64,000 bases of DNA from Budorcas taxicolor (GCF_023091745.1 NW_026291790.1:1-64000), one strand, 5' to 3'. Numbered from the stretch's first letter, positions 11,601 to 23,694 are shown. Notes: generated from the letters alone by a model not told the origin. Numbers and translations: made by a program.

Positions 11601-12914
11601 TGGGGTGCTTCTGAGTCTCACCAGGGGAGTCAGGAGGCGTCTCGAGTGGGGGCATGCACGTGCGCTTTCCTCCCGGGCTGCAGCAGTAGTGTCACGCTTC
11701 CTGTCACGTGGATCAAGGGATCTGTGGCTTTCCCTCGAGGCTGTCCCTCGAGGCTTTCCCACGAGGCTTTCCCACAGGGCTGTGCCACGTGCCACCTTGG
11801 TGTGAGTCGATCCTCGGCGTGAAAGACGAGCCGGTGAAGGGAAAAGAGGTTCCTCTGGAATGGACTGAGACATCTGGGGGACTCTTGGAATGGTGGCACG
11901 ACCCTGGAGTTCCTCTCGCCGTTCCTGTTGAGAGGGCCTCCTCTTGAGATGCGACGGGAATGCCGGGAACTCTTTACCGACGAAGCAGGGAAAGGATCCC
12001 TCATCTCGATCTACGAGGCGGAAACGGGGCTCCTCTGGATGTGGGCGGGACCCTCGTGATTCCTCTCGAGTGGAGACGGGTATGTCGGGGAACTTCTTGA
12101 TTTGCACCAAGGGTGTGAAGGACCCTTTCGAAGTTCCAGAGGTGAGGTGTGATCAGCCTCGAGACGCCTCAGCGGAAATGGGCCTCATCTCGCCTGGAGG
12201 GGAGAACCTCTTGGATTTTCTCGAGTTGCGGCAGGTCTTCTCGAGTTACGACGGGGACCTCAGGGACCCGCTCTGGTGGCCTCAGGAAAGGCCAGTCCCC
12301 ATGCGAGTTGCTAGGGGACATCTCAGGATTCCTCTCCCGTCCATGCCGGGGCCTCAGTCCTTGTGTGGCGTCGGGGCCGGAACCTGAGGATTCCTCTCCC
12401 GGGTTGCCATGGATCTTGGGGTGCTTCTGAGTCTCCCCAGGGGAGTCAGGCCTCGTCTCCAGTGGCGGCATGCACGTGCGCTTTCCTCCCGGGCTGCAGC
12501 AGTAGTGTCACGCTTCCTGTCACGTGGATCAAGGGATCTGTGGCTTTCCCTCGAGGCTGTCCCTCGAGGCTTTCCCACGAGGCTTTCCCACAGGGCTGTG
12601 CCACGTGCCACCTTGGTGTGAGTCGATCCTCGGCGTGAAAGACGAGCCGGTGAAGGGAAAAGAGGTTCCTCTGGAATGGACTGAGACATCTGGGGGACTC
12701 TTGGAATGGTGGCACGACCCTGGAGTTCCTCTCGCCGTTCCTGTTGAGAGGGCCTCCTCTTGAGATGCGACGGGAACGCCGGGAACTCTTTCCCGACGAA
12801 GCAGGGAAAGGATCCCTCATCTCGAGCTACGAGGTGGAAACGGGGCTCCTCTGGATGTGGGCGGGACCCTCGTGATTACTCTCGAGTGGAGACGTGTATG
12901 TCGGGGAACTTCTT

Positions 12915-13690
12915 GAGTTGCACCAAGGCTGTGAAGACCCTTTCGACGTTCCAAGGGTGAGGTGTGATTAGCCCCGAGAAGCCTCTGCGGAAATGGGCCT
13001 CATTTCGCCTGCAGGGGAGAACCTCCTGGATATTCTCGAGTTGCGGCAGGTCTTCTCGAGTTACGACGGGGACCTCAGGGACCCGCTCTGGTGGCCTCAG
13101 GAAGGGCCAGTCCCCATGCGAGTTGCTAGGGGCTAACTCGGGATTCCTCTCCCGTCGATGCCGGGGCCTAAGACCTTGTGTGGAGTCGGTGCCGGAACCA
13201 GAGGATTCCTCTCCAGTGTTGACATGGATTTTGGGGTGCCTCTGAGTCTCCCCAGGGGAGTCAGGCCTCGTCTCGAGTGGGGGCATGCACGTGCGCTTCC
13301 CTCCCGAGCTACAGCAGTAGGGTCACGCTTCCTGTCACGTGGATCAAGGGATCTGTGGCTTTCCCTCGAGGCTTTCCCTCTAGGCTTTCCCACGAGGCTT
13401 TCCCACAGGGCTGTGCCAAGTGCCACCTTGGTGTGAGTCGATCCTCGGCGTGAAAGACGAGCCGGTGAAGGGAATAGAGTTTCCTCTGGAATGGACTGAG
13501 ACATCTGGGGGACTCTTGGAATGGTGGCACGACCCTGGAGTTCCTCTCGCCGTTCCTGTTGAGAGGGCCTCCTCTTGAGATGCGACGGGAACACCGGGAA
13601 TTCTTTCCCGACGAAGCAGGGAAAGGATACCTCACCTCGAGCTACGAGGCGGAAACGGGGCTCCTCTGGATGTGGGCGGGGCCTCGTGTT
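12915..13690 (+). repeat. Form B tract inside form A background
   Basis: The first form B base is in GAGTTGCACC at 12,915 and the last in CCTCGTGTTTCC at 13,690, with an EcoRI site GAATTC near 13,598 (form A has GAACTC). Form A bases return at GATTTGCACC near 13,729. The tract crosses the unit landmark at 13,575, so it is not a whole-unit replacement. Confidence 0.85.
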
Positions 13691-13916
13691 TCCTCTCGAG
13701 TGGAGACGGGTATGTCGGGGAACTTCTTGATTTGCACCAAGGGTGTGAAGGACCCTTTCGAAGTTCCAGAGGTGAGGTGTGATCAGCCTCGAGACGCCTC
13801 AGCGGAAATGGGCCTCATCTCGCCTGGAGGGGAGAACCTCCTGGATTTTCTCGAGTTGCGGCAGGTCTTCCCGAGTTACGACGGGGACCTCAGGGACCCG
13901 CTCTGGTGGCCTCAGG

Positions 13917-14238
13917 AAGGGCCAGTCCCCATGCGAGTTGCTAGGGGCCATCTCGGGATTCCTCTCCCGTCGATGCCGGGGCCTAAGACCTTGTGTGGAG
14001 TCGGTGCCGGAACCAGAGGATTCCTCTCCAGTGTTGACATGGATTTTGGGGTGCCTCTGAGTCTCCCCAGGGGAGTCAGGCCTCGTCTCGAGTGGGGGCA
14101 TGCACGTGCGCTTCCCTCCCGAGCTACAGCAGTAGGGTCACGCTTCCTGTCACGTGGATCAAGGGATCTGTGGCTTTCCCTCGAGGCTTTCCCTCCAGGC
14201 TTTCCCACGAGGCTTTCCCACAGGGCTGTGCCAAGTGC
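13917..14238 (+). repeat. Short form B tract flanked by form A
   Basis: Form B bases run from GGAAGGGCCAG near 13,915 through GCCATCTCGGG, CCTAAGACC, TTGACATGG and GTAGGGTCACG to GCCAAGTGCC at 14,231. Both neighbours are form A (GATCAGCCTCGAGACGCC before, GGGAACTCTTTCCC after). At about 320 bp it is short enough to look like a gene-conversion tract. Confidence 0.82.
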
Positions 14239-15360
14239 CACCTTGGTGTGAGTCGATCCTCGGCGTGAAAGACGAGCCGGTGAAGGGAATAGAGTTTCCT
14301 CTGGAATGGACTGAGACATCTGCGGGACTCTTGGAATGGTGGCACGACCCTGGAGTTCCTCTCGCCGTCCCTGTTGAGAGGGCCTCCTCTTGAGATGCGA
14401 CGGGAACGCCGGGAACTCTTTCCCGACGAAGCAGGGAAAGGATCCCTCATCTCGAGCTACGAGGCGGAAACGGGGCTCCTCTGGATGTGGGCAGGACCCT
14501 CGTGATTCCTCTCGAGTGGAGACGGGTATGTCGGGGAACTTCTTGATTTGCACCAAGGGTGTGAAGGACCCTTTCGAAGTTCCAGAGGTGAGGTGTGATC
14601 AGCCTCGAGACGCCTCAGCGGGAATGGGCCTCATCTCGCCTGGAGGGGAGAACCTCCTGGATTTTCTCGAGTTGCGGCAGGTCTTCTCGAGATACGACGG
14701 GGACCTCAGGGACCCGCTCTGGTGGCCTCAGGAAAGGCCAGTCCCCATGCGAGTTGCTAGCGGACCTCTCGGGATTCCTCTCCCGTCCATGCCGGGGCCT
14801 CAGTCCTTGTGTGGAGTCGGGGCCGGAACCTGAGGATTCCTCTCCCGGGTTGCCATGGATCTTGGGGTGCTTCTGAGTCTCCCCAGGGGAGTCAGGCCTC
14901 GTCTCCAGTGGCGGCATGCACGTGCGCTTTCCTCCCGGGCTGCAGCAGTAGTGTCACGCTTCCTGTCACGTGGATCAAGGGATCTGTGGCTTTCCCTCGA
15001 GGCTGTCCCTCGAGGCTTTCCCACGAGGCTTTCCCACAGGGCTGTGCCACGTGCCACCTTGGTGTGAGTCGATCCTCGGCGTGAAAGACGAGCCGGTGAA
15101 GGGAAAAGAGGTTCCTCTGGAATGGACTGAGACATCTGGGGGACTCTTGGAATGGTGGCACGACCCTGGAGTTCCTCTCGCCGTTCCTGTTGAGAGGGCC
15201 TCCTCTTGAGATGCGACGGGAACGCCGGGAACTCTTTCCCGACGAAGCAGGGAAAGGATCCCTCATCTCGAGCTACGAGGTGGAAACGGGGCTCCTCTGG
15301 ATGTGGGCGGGACCCTCGTGATTACTCTCGAGTGGAGACGTGTATGTCGGGGAACTTCTT

Positions 15361-15871
15361 GAGTTGCACCAAGGCTGTGAAGACCCTTTCGACGTTCCAA
15401 GGGTGAGGTGTGATTAGCCCCGAGAAGCCTCTGCGGAAATGGGCCTCATTTCGCCTGCAGGGGAGAACCTCCTGGATATTCTCGAGTTGCGGCAGGTCTT
15501 CTCGAGTTACGACGGGGACCTCAGGGACCCGCTCTGGTGGCCTCAGGAAGGGCCAGTCCCCATGCGAGTTGCTAGGGGCTATCTCGGGATTCCTCTCCCG
15601 TCGATGCCGGGGCCTAAGACCTTGTGTGGAGTCGGTGCTGGAACCAGAGGATTCCTCTCCAGTGTTGACATGGATTTTGGGGTGCCTCTGAGTCTCCCCA
15701 GGGGAGTCAGGCCTCGTCTCGAGTGGGGGCATGCACGTGCGCTTCCCTCCCGAGCTACAGCAGTAGGGTCACGCTTCCTGTCACGTGGATCAAGGGATCT
15801 GTGGCTTTCCCTCGAGGCTTTCCCTCTAGGCTTTCCCACGAGGCTTTCCCACAGGGCTGTGCCAAGTGCCA
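15361..15871 (+). repeat. Form B tract, copy of 12,915 tract by duplication
   Basis: This tract begins at GAGTTGCACC (15,361) and ends at GCCAAGTGCC (15,862-15,871). Its left switch point has the same position within the unit and the same neighbouring variants as the tract at 12,915, so it came with the 2,446-bp block duplication, not from an independent switch. Its right end differs because the next unit start is form A (GGGAACTCTTTCCC). Confidence 0.83.
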
Positions 15872-16020
15872 CCTTGGTGTGAGTCGATCCTCGGCGTGAA
15901 AGACGAGACGGTGAAGGGAATAGAGTTTCCTCTGGAATGGACTGAGACATCTGGGGGACTCTTGGAATGGTGGCACGACCCTGGAGTTCCTCTCGCCGTT
16001 CCTGTTGAGAGGGCCTCCTC

Positions 16021-19000
16021 TTGAGATGCGACCGGAACGCCGGGAACTCTTTCCCGAAGAAGCAGGGAAAGGATCCCTCATCTCGAGCTACGAGGCGGAA
16101 ACGGGGCTCCTCTGGATGTGGGCGGGACCCTCGTGATTCCTCTCGAGTGGAGTCGGCTATGTCGGGGAACTTATTGATTTGCACCAAGGGTGTGAAGGAG
16201 CCTTTCGAAGTTCCAGAGGTGAGATGTGATCAGCCTCGAGACGCCTCAGCAGAAATGGGCCTCATCTCGCCTGGAGGGGAGAACCTCCTGGATTTTCTCG
16301 AGTTGCGGCAGGTCTTCTCGAGTTACGACGGGGACCTCAGGGACCCGCTCTGGTGGCCTCAGGAAAGGCCAGTCCCCATGCGAGTTGCTAGGGGACCTCT
16401 CGGGATTCCTCTCCCGTCCATGCAGGGGCCTCAGTCCTTGTGTGGAGTCGGGGCCGGAACATGAGGATTCCTCTCCAGTGTTGCCATGGATCTTGGGGTG
16501 CTTCTGAGTCTCCCCAGGGGAGTCAGGCCTCGTCTCGAGTGGGGGCGTGCACCTGCTCTTTCCTCCCGAGCTGCAGCAGTAGTGTCACGCTTCCTGTCAC
16601 GTGGATCAAGGGATCTGTGGCTTTCCCTCGAGGCTGTCCCTCGAGGCTTTCACACGAGGCTTTCCCACAGGGCTGTGCCACTTGCCACCTTGGTATGAGT
16701 CGATCCTCGGCGGGAAAGACGAGCCGGTGAAGGGAAAAGAGTCTCCTCTGGAATGGACTGAGACATCTGGGGGACTCTTGGAATGGTGGCACGACCCTGG
16801 AGTTCCTCTCGCCGTTCCTGTTGAGAGGGCCTCCTCTTGAGATGCGACGGGAACGCAGGGAACTCTTTCCCGACGAAGCAGTGAAAGGATCCCTCATCTC
16901 GAGCTACGAGGCGGAAACGGGGCTCCTCTGGATGTGGGCAGGACCCTCGTGATTCCTCTCGAGTGGAGCCGGGTATGTCGGGGAACTTCTTGATTTGCAC
17001 CAAGGGTGTGAAGGACCCTTTCGAAGTTCCATAGGTGAGGTGTGATCAGCCTCGAGACGCCTCAGCGGAAATGGGCCTCATCTCGCCTGGAGGGGAGAAC
17101 CTCCTGGATTTTCTCGAGTTGTGGCAGGTCTTCTCGGGTTACGACGGGGACCTCAGGGACCCGCTCTGGTGGCCTCAGGAAAGGCCTGTCCCCATGCGAG
17201 TTGCTAGGGGATCTCTCGGGATTCCTCTCCCGTCCATGCCGGGGCCTCAGTCCTTGTGTGGAGTCGGGGCCGGAACCTGAGGATTCCTCTCCAGTGTTGC
17301 CATGGATCTTGGGGTGCTTCTGAGTCTCCCCAGGGGAGTCAGGCCTCGTCTCGAGTGGGGGCATGCACGTGCGCTTTCCTCCCGAGCTGCAGCAGTAGTG
17401 TCACGCTTCCTGTCACGTGGATCAAGGGATCTGTGGCTTTCCCTCGAGGCTGTCCCTCGAGGCTTTCCCACGAGGCTTTCCCACAGGGCTGTGCCACGTG
17501 CCACCTTGGTGTGAGTCGATCCTCGGCGTGAAAGACGAGCCGGTGAAGGGAAAAGAGGTTCCTCTGGAATGGACTGAGACATCTGGGGGACTCTTGGAAA
17601 GGTGGCACGACCCTGGAGTTCCTCTCGCCGTTCCTGTTGAGAGGGCCTCCTCTTGAGATGCGACGGGAACGCCGGGAACTCTTTCCCGACGAAGCAGGGA
17701 CAGGATCCCTCATCTCGAGCTACGAGGCCGAAACGGGGCTCCTCTGGATGTGGGCGGGACCCTCGTGATTCCTCTCGAGTGGAGACGGGTATGTCGGGGA
17801 ACTTCTTGATTTGCAGCAAGGGTGTGAAGGAGCCTTTGGAAGTTCCAGAGGTGAGGTGTGATCCGCCTCGTGACACCTCAGCAGAAATGGGCCTCATCTC
17901 GCCTGGAGGGGAGAACCTCCTGGATTTTCTCGAGTTGCGGCAGGTCTTCTCGAGTTACGACGGGGACCTCAGGGACCCGCTCTGGTGGCCTCAGGAAAGG
18001 CCTGTCCCCATGCGAGTTGCTAGGGGACCTCTCGGGATTCCTCTCCCGTCCATGCCGGGGCCTCAGTCCTTGTGTGGATTCAGGCCCGGAACCTGAGGAT
18101 TCCTCTCCAGTGTTGCCATGGATCTTGGAGTGCTTCTGAGTCTCCCCAGGGGAGTCAGGCCTCGTCTCGAGTGGGGGCGTGCACCTGCTCTTTCCTCCCG
18201 AGCTGCAGCAGTAGTGTCACTCTTCCTGTCACGTGGATCAAGGGATCTGTGGCTTTCCCTCGAGGCTGTCCCTCGAGGCTTTCACACTAGGCTTTCCCAC
18301 AGGGCTGTGCCACTTGCCACCTTGGTATGAGTCGATCCTCGGCGTGAAAGACGAGCCGGTGAAGGGAAAAGAGTCTCCTCTGGAATGGACTGAGACATCT
18401 GGGGGACTCTTGGAATGGTGGCACGACCCTGGAGTTCCTCTCGCCGTTCCTGTTGAGAGGGCCTCCTCTTGAGATGCGACGGGAACGCCGGGAACTCTTT
18501 CCCGACGAAGCAGGGAAAGGATCCCTCATCTCGAGCTACGAGGCGGAAACGGGGCTCCTCTGGATGTGGGCGGGACCCTCGTGATTCCTCTCGAGTGGAG
18601 ACGGGTATGTCGGGGAACTTCTTGATTTGCACCAAGGGTGTGAAGGACCCTTTCGAAGTTCCAGAGGTGAGGTGAGATCAGCCTCGAGACGCCTCAGCCG
18701 AAATGGGCCTCATCTCGCCTGGAGGGGAGAACCTCCTGGATTTTCTCGAGTTGCGGCAGGTCTTCTCGAGTTACGACGGGGACCTCAGGGACCCGCTCTG
18801 GTGGCCTCAGGAAAGGCCAGTCCCCATGCGAGGTGCTAGCGGACCTCTCGGGATTCCTCTCCCGTCCATGCCGGGGCCTCAGTCCTTGTGTGGAGTCGGG
18901 GCCGGAACCTGAGGATTCCTCTCCAGTGTTGCCATGGATCTTGGGGTGCTTCTGAGTCTCCCCAGGGGAGTCAGGCCTCGTCTCGAGTGGGGGCATGCAC

Positions 19001-20916
19001 GTGCGCTTTCCTCCTGAGCTGCAGCAGTAGTGTCACGCTTCCTGTCACGTGGATCAAGGGATCTGTGGCTTTCCCTCGAGGCTGTCCCTCGAGGCTTTCC
19101 CACGAGGCTTTCCCACAGGGCTGTGCCACGTGCCACCTTGGTGTGAGTCGATCCTCGGCGTGAAAGACGAGCCGGTGAAGGGAAAAGAGGTTCCTCTGGA
19201 ATGGACTGAGACATCTGGGGGACTCTTGGAATGGTGGCACGACCCTGGAGTTCCTCTCGCCGTTCCTGTTGAGAGGGCCTCCTCTTGAGATGCGACGGGA
19301 ACGCCGGGAACTCTTTCCCGAAGAAGCAGGGAAAGGATCCCTCATCTCGAGCTACGAGGCGGAAACGGGGCTCCTCTGGATGTGGGCGGGACCCTCGTGA
19401 TTCCTCTCGAGTGGAGACGGCTAGGTCGGGGAACTTCTTGATTTGCAGCAAGGGTGTGAAGGAGCCTTTCGAAGTTCCATAGGGGAGGTGTGATCAGCAT
19501 CGAGACGCCTCAGCGGAAATGGGCCTCATCTCGCCTGGATGGGAGAACCTCCTGGATTTTCTCGAGTTGCGGCAGGTCTTCTCGAGTTACGACGGGGACC
19601 TCAGGGACCCGCTCTGGTGGCCTCAGGAAAGGCCAGTCCCCATGCGAGTTGCTAGGGGACCTCTCGGGATTCCTCTCCCGTCCATGCCGGGGCCTCAGTC
19701 CTTGTGTGGAGTCGGGCCCGGAACCTGAGGATTCCTCTCCAGTGTTGCCATGGATCTTGGGGTGCTTCTGAGTCTCCCCAGGGGAGTCAGGCCTCGTCTC
19801 GAGTGGGGGCATGCACGTGCGCTTTCCTCCCGAGCTGCAGCAGTAGTGTCACGCTTCCTGTCACGTGGATCAAGGGATCTGTGGCTTTCCATCGAGGCTG
19901 TCCCTCGAGGCTTTCCCACGAGGCTTTCCCACAGGGCTGTGCCACGTGCCACCTTGGTGTGAGTCGATCCTCGGCGTGAAAGACGAGCCGGTGAAGGGAA
20001 AAGAGGTTCCTCTGGAATGGACTGAGACATCTGGGGGACTCTTGGAAAGGTGGCACGACCCTGGAGTTCCTCTCGCCGTTCCTGTTGAGAGGGCCTCCTC
20101 TTGTGATGCGACGGGAACGCCGGGAATTCTTTCCCGACGAAGCAGGGACAGGATCCCTCATCTCGAGCTACGAGGCCGAAACGGGGCTCCTCTGGATGTG
20201 GGCGGGACCCTCGTGATTCCTCTCGAGTGGAGACGGGTATGTCGGGGAACTTCTTGATTTGCACCAAGGGTGTGAAGGAGCCTTTCGAAGTTCCAGAGGT
20301 GAGGTGTGATCAGCCTCGAGACGCCTCAGCGGAAATGGGCCTCATCTCGCCTGGAGGGGAGAACCTCCTGGATTTTCTGGAGTTGCGGCAGGTCTTCTCG
20401 AGTTACGACGGGGACTTCAGGGACCCGCTCTGGTGGTCTCAGTAAAGGCCTGTCCCCATGCGAGTTGCTAGGGGACCTCTCGGGATTCCTCTCCCGTCCA
20501 TGCCGGGGCCTCAGTCCTTGTGTGGAGTCGGGGCCGGAACCTGAGGATTCCTCTCTAGTGTTGCCATGGATCTTTGGGTGCTTCTGAGTCTCCCCAGGGG
20601 AGTCAGGCCTCGTCTCGAGTGGGGGCATGCACGTGCGCTTTCCTCCCTAGCTGCAGCAGTAGTGTCACGCATCCTGTCACGTGGATCAAGGGATCTGTGG
20701 CTTTCCCTCGAGGCTGTCCCTCGAGGCTTTCCCACGAGGCTTTCCCACAGGGCTGTGCCACGTGCCACCTTGGTGTGAGTCGATCCTCGGCGTGAAAGAC
20801 GAGCCGGTGAAGGGAAAAGTGGTTCCTCTGGAAAGGACTGAGACATCTGGGGGACTCTTGGAATGGTGGCACGACCCTGGAGTTCCGCTCGCAGTTCCTG
20901 TTGAGAGGGTCTCCTC
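16021..20916 (+). repeat. Six form A monomers
   Basis: Unit starts are 16021, 16837, 17653, 18469, 19285 and 20101, all 816 bp. The unit at 17653 carries ACAGGATCC, GAGGCCGAA and GATCCGCCTCGTGACACC, a combination otherwise found only after 49 kb (near 49,567, 51,199, 55,265, 59,293 and 61,715). The unit at 20101 has the first two of these marks. The CGTGCACCTGCTC variant occurs in the units with that segment near 16,546 and 18,178, two units apart. One landmark is altered (TTGTGATGCG at 20,101). Confidence 0.93.
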
Positions 20917-21719
20917 TTGAGATGGGACGGGAACACCGGGAACTCGTTCCCGACGAAGCAGGGAAAGGATCCCTCATCTCGAGCTACGAGACGGAAACGG
21001 GGCTCCTCTGGATGTGGGCGGAACCCTCGTGTTTCCTCTCGAGTGGAGACGGGTATGTCGGGGAACTTCTTGATTTGCACCAAGGGTTTGAAGGACCCTT
21101 TCGAAGTTCCAGAGGTGAGGTGTGATCAGCCTCGAGACGCCTCAGCGGAAATGGGCCTCATCTTGCCTGGAGGGGAGAACCTCCTGGATTTTCTCCAGTT
21201 GCGGCAGGTCTGCTCGAGTTACGACGGGGACCTCTGGGACCTGCTCTGGTAGCCTCAGGAAAGGCCAGTCCCCATGCGAGTTGCTAGGGGACCTCTCGGG
21301 ATTCCTCTCCCGTCCATGCCGGGGCCTCAGTCCTTGTGTGGAGTCGGGGCCGGAACCTGAGGATTCCTCTCCAGTGTTGCCATGGATCTTGGGGTGCTTC
21401 TGAGCCTCCCCAGGGGAGTCAGGCCTCGTCTAGAGTGGGGGCATGCACGTGCGCTTTCCTCCTGAGCTGCAGCAGTAGTGTCACGCTTCCTGTCACGTGG
21501 ATTAAGGGATCTGCGGCTTTGCCTCGAGGCTTTCCGAAGAGGCTTTCCCCCAGGGCTGTGCCACGTGCCACCTTGGTGTGAGTCATGCCTCGGCGTGAAA
21601 GACGAGCCGGTGAAGGGAAAAGTGGTTCCTCTGGAAAGGACTGAGACATCTGGGGGACTCTTGGAATGGTGGCACGACCCTGGAGTTCCGCTCGCAGTTC
21701 CTGTTGAGAGGGTCTCCTC
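20917..21719 (+). repeat. 803-bp monomer, one 13-bp copy lost
   Basis: This unit is 13 bp short because its 13-bp tandem has three instead of four clear copies (21,517-21,555). Its first part, together with the end of the previous unit (about 20,800-21,170), is repeated 803 bp later (about 21,603-21,973). The shared rare variants are AAAGTGGTTCC, CTGGAAAGGACTG, CACTCGTTCCCGACG-like GAACTCGTTCCC, and GGCGGAACCC. The copy therefore arose by a one-unit tandem duplication with the shortened tandem inside it. Confidence 0.9.
21517..21555 (+). repeat. Shortened 13-bp tandem, three copies, altered class
   Basis: The copies are CTTTGCCTCGAGG, CTTTCCGAAGAGG and CTTTCCCCCAGGG. Besides losing one copy, this class has changed flanks (GATCTGCGG instead of GATCTGTGG). 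Near relatives occur only at 41,883, 43,498, 44,301 and 45,104, more than 20 kb away. Confidence 0.88.
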
Positions 21720-22535
21720 TTGAGATGGGACGGGAACACCGGGAACTCGTTCCCGACGAAGCAGGGAAAGGATCCCTCATCTCGAGCTACGAGACGGAAA
21801 CGGGGCTCCTCTGGATGTGGGCGGAACCCTCGTGTTTCCTCTCGAGTGGAGACGGGTATGTCGGGGAACTTCTTGATTTGCACCAAGGGTGTGAAGGACC
21901 CTTTCGAAGTTCCAGAGGTGAGGTGTGATCAGCCTCGAGACGCCTCAGCGGAAATGGGCCTCATCTTGCCTGGAGGGGAGAACTTCCTGGATTTTCTCGA
22001 GTTGCGGCAGGTCTTCTCGAGTTACGACGGGGACCTCTGGGACCTGCTCTGGTAGCCTCAGGAAAGGCCAGTCCCCATGCGAGTTGCTAGGAGCCATCTC
22101 TGGATTCCTCTCCCGACCATGCCGTGGCCTAATACCCTGTGTGGAGTCGGGGCCGGAACCTGAGGATTCCTCTCCAGTGTTGCCATGGATCATGGGGTGC
22201 TTCTGAGTCTCCCCAGGGGAGTCAGGCCTCGTCTCGAGTGGGGGCATGCACGTGGGCTTTCCTCCCGAGGTTTAGCATTAGTGTCACGCTTCCTGTCACG
22301 TGGATCAAGGGATCTGTGGCTTTCCCTCGAGGCTGTCCCTCGAGGCTTTCCCACGAGGCTTTCCCACAGGGCTGTGCCACGTGCCACCTTGGTGTGAGTC
22401 GATCCTCGGCGTGAAAGACGAGCCGGTGAAGTGAAAAGAGGTTCCTCTGGAATGGACTGAGACATCTGGGGGACTCTTGTAATGCTGGCATGACCGTGGA
22501 GATCCTCTCGCCGTTCCTGTTGAGAGGGCGTCCTC
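21720..22535 (+). repeat. Monomer switching from form A to form C
   Basis: The first half is the duplicated form A copy described for the previous unit. From about 22,030 the form C marks begin: CTGCTCTGGTAGCC, CTAGGAGCCATCTC (22,087), GCCGTGGCCTAATACCC (22,121) and GAGGTTTAGCATTAG (22,267). The last replaces the PstI-containing GAGCTGCAGCAGTAG. Further on it has GTAATGCTGGCATGACCG near 22,480, another form C mark. Confidence 0.88.
22267..22281 (+). repeat. Form C mark GAGGTTTAGCATTAG
   Basis: This is the first of eight occurrences of a cluster of changed bases in a 15-bp interval that destroys the PstI site of form A (GAGCTGCAGCAGTAG). Such a cluster is unlikely to arise twice, so the eight copies share one origin. 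Confidence 0.9.
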
Positions 22536-23694
22536 TTGAGATGCGACGGGAATGCCGGGAACTCTTTCCCGACGAAGTAGGGAAAGAATCCCTCATCTCG
22601 AGATACGAGGCGGAAACGAGGCTCCTCTGAATCTGGGCGGGACCCTCGTGTTTCCTCTCGAGTGGAGACGGGTATGTCGGGGAACTTCTTGATTTGCACC
22701 AAGGGTGTCAAGGACCCTGTTGAAGTTCCAGAGGTGAGGTGTGATAAGCCTCGAGACGCCTCAGCGGAAATGGGCCTCATCTCGCCTGGAGGGGAGAACC
22801 TCCTGGATTTTCTCGAGTTGCGGCAGGTCTTCTCGAGTTACGACGGGGACCTCAGGGACCCGCTCTGGTGGCCTCAGAAAAGGCCAGTCCCCATGCGAGT
22901 TGCTAGGGTACCTCTCGGGATTCCTCTCCCGTCCATGCCGGGGCCTAAGACCTTGTGTGGAGTCGGGGCCGGAACCTGAGTGTTCCTCTCCAGTGTTGCC
23001 ATGGATCTTGGGGTGCTTCTGAGTCTCCCCAGGGGAGTCAGGGCTCGTCTCGAGTGGGGGCCTGCACGTGGCTTTCCTCCCAAGCTGCAGCAGTAATGTC
23101 ACGCTTCCTGTCATTTGGATCAAGGGATCTGTGGCTTTCCCTTGAGGCTTTCCCTCGAGGCTTTCCCACGAGGCATTCCCACAGGGCTGTGCCACGTGCC
23201 ACCTTGGTGTGAGTCGATCCTCGGCATGAAAGACGAGCCGGTGAAGGGAAAAGAGGATCCTATGGAATGGACTGAGACATCTGGGTGACTCTTGGAATGG
23301 TGGCACGACCCTGGAGTTCCTCTCGCCCTTCCTGTTCAGAGGGCCCCCTCTTGAGATGCGACTGGAAGGCCGGGAACTCTTTCCCGATGAAACAGGGAAA
23401 GGATCCCTCATCTCGAGCTACGAGGCGGAAACGGGGCTCCTCTGGATATGGGCGGGACCCTCGTGATTCCTCTCGAGTGGAGACGGGTATGTCGGGGAAC
23501 TTCTTGATTTGCACCAAGGGTGTGAAGGACCCTTTCGAAGTTCCAGAGGTGGCGTGTGATCAGCCTCGAGACGCCTCAGCGGAAATGGGCCTCATCTCGC
23601 CTGGAGGGGAGAACCTCCTGGATTTTCTCGAGTTGCGGCAGGTCTTCTCGAGTTACGACGGGGACCTCAGGGACCCGCTCTGGTGGCCTCAGGA

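Larger units (their letters stand above)
6233..12759 (+). repeat. Eight regular form A monomers
   Basis: Unit starts are 6233, 7049, 7865, 8681, 9496, 10312, 11128 and 11944. All are 816 bp except 8681 (815, one base lost in TTTTCTCAGTTGC near 8955). This is the cleanest form A stretch. Two successive units share the variant CGTGCACCTGCTC (near 10,021 and 10,837), which reappears near 16,546 and 18,178. The units starting 10312 and 11128 also share CTCTCAACTGTTGCC (near 10,764 and 11,580), a mark of local copying. Confidence 0.94.
12760..16020 (+). repeat. Mosaic A/B monomers with a three-unit block duplication
   Basis: Unit starts are 12760, 13575, 14390 and 15206. Form B diagnostic bases appear here for the first time: GAGTTGCACC, GACGTTCC, GATTAGCCCCGAGAAGCC, CTGGATATTCTC, GATGCCGGGGCCTAAGACC, TTGACATGG and GCCAAGTGCC. 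They occur as tracts within units rather than as whole units. About 1.2 kb at 12,370-13,580 is repeated almost unchanged at 14,816-16,026, a shift of 2,446 bp or three units. Shared rare variants prove it: CGTGATTACTCTCGAG, GAGACGTGTATG, CTCTAGGCTTTCCC and GGGAATAGAGTTTCC. A shorter part (about 13,140-13,480) is also copied one unit on, at 13,955-14,295. Confidence 0.92.

Noticed and set aside
13559..14251. 230-codon plus-strand open frame
   Set aside because: It runs across two satellite units, has no counterpart of that length in most other units, no protein-like composition and no sign of selection. It is a by-product of the repeat.
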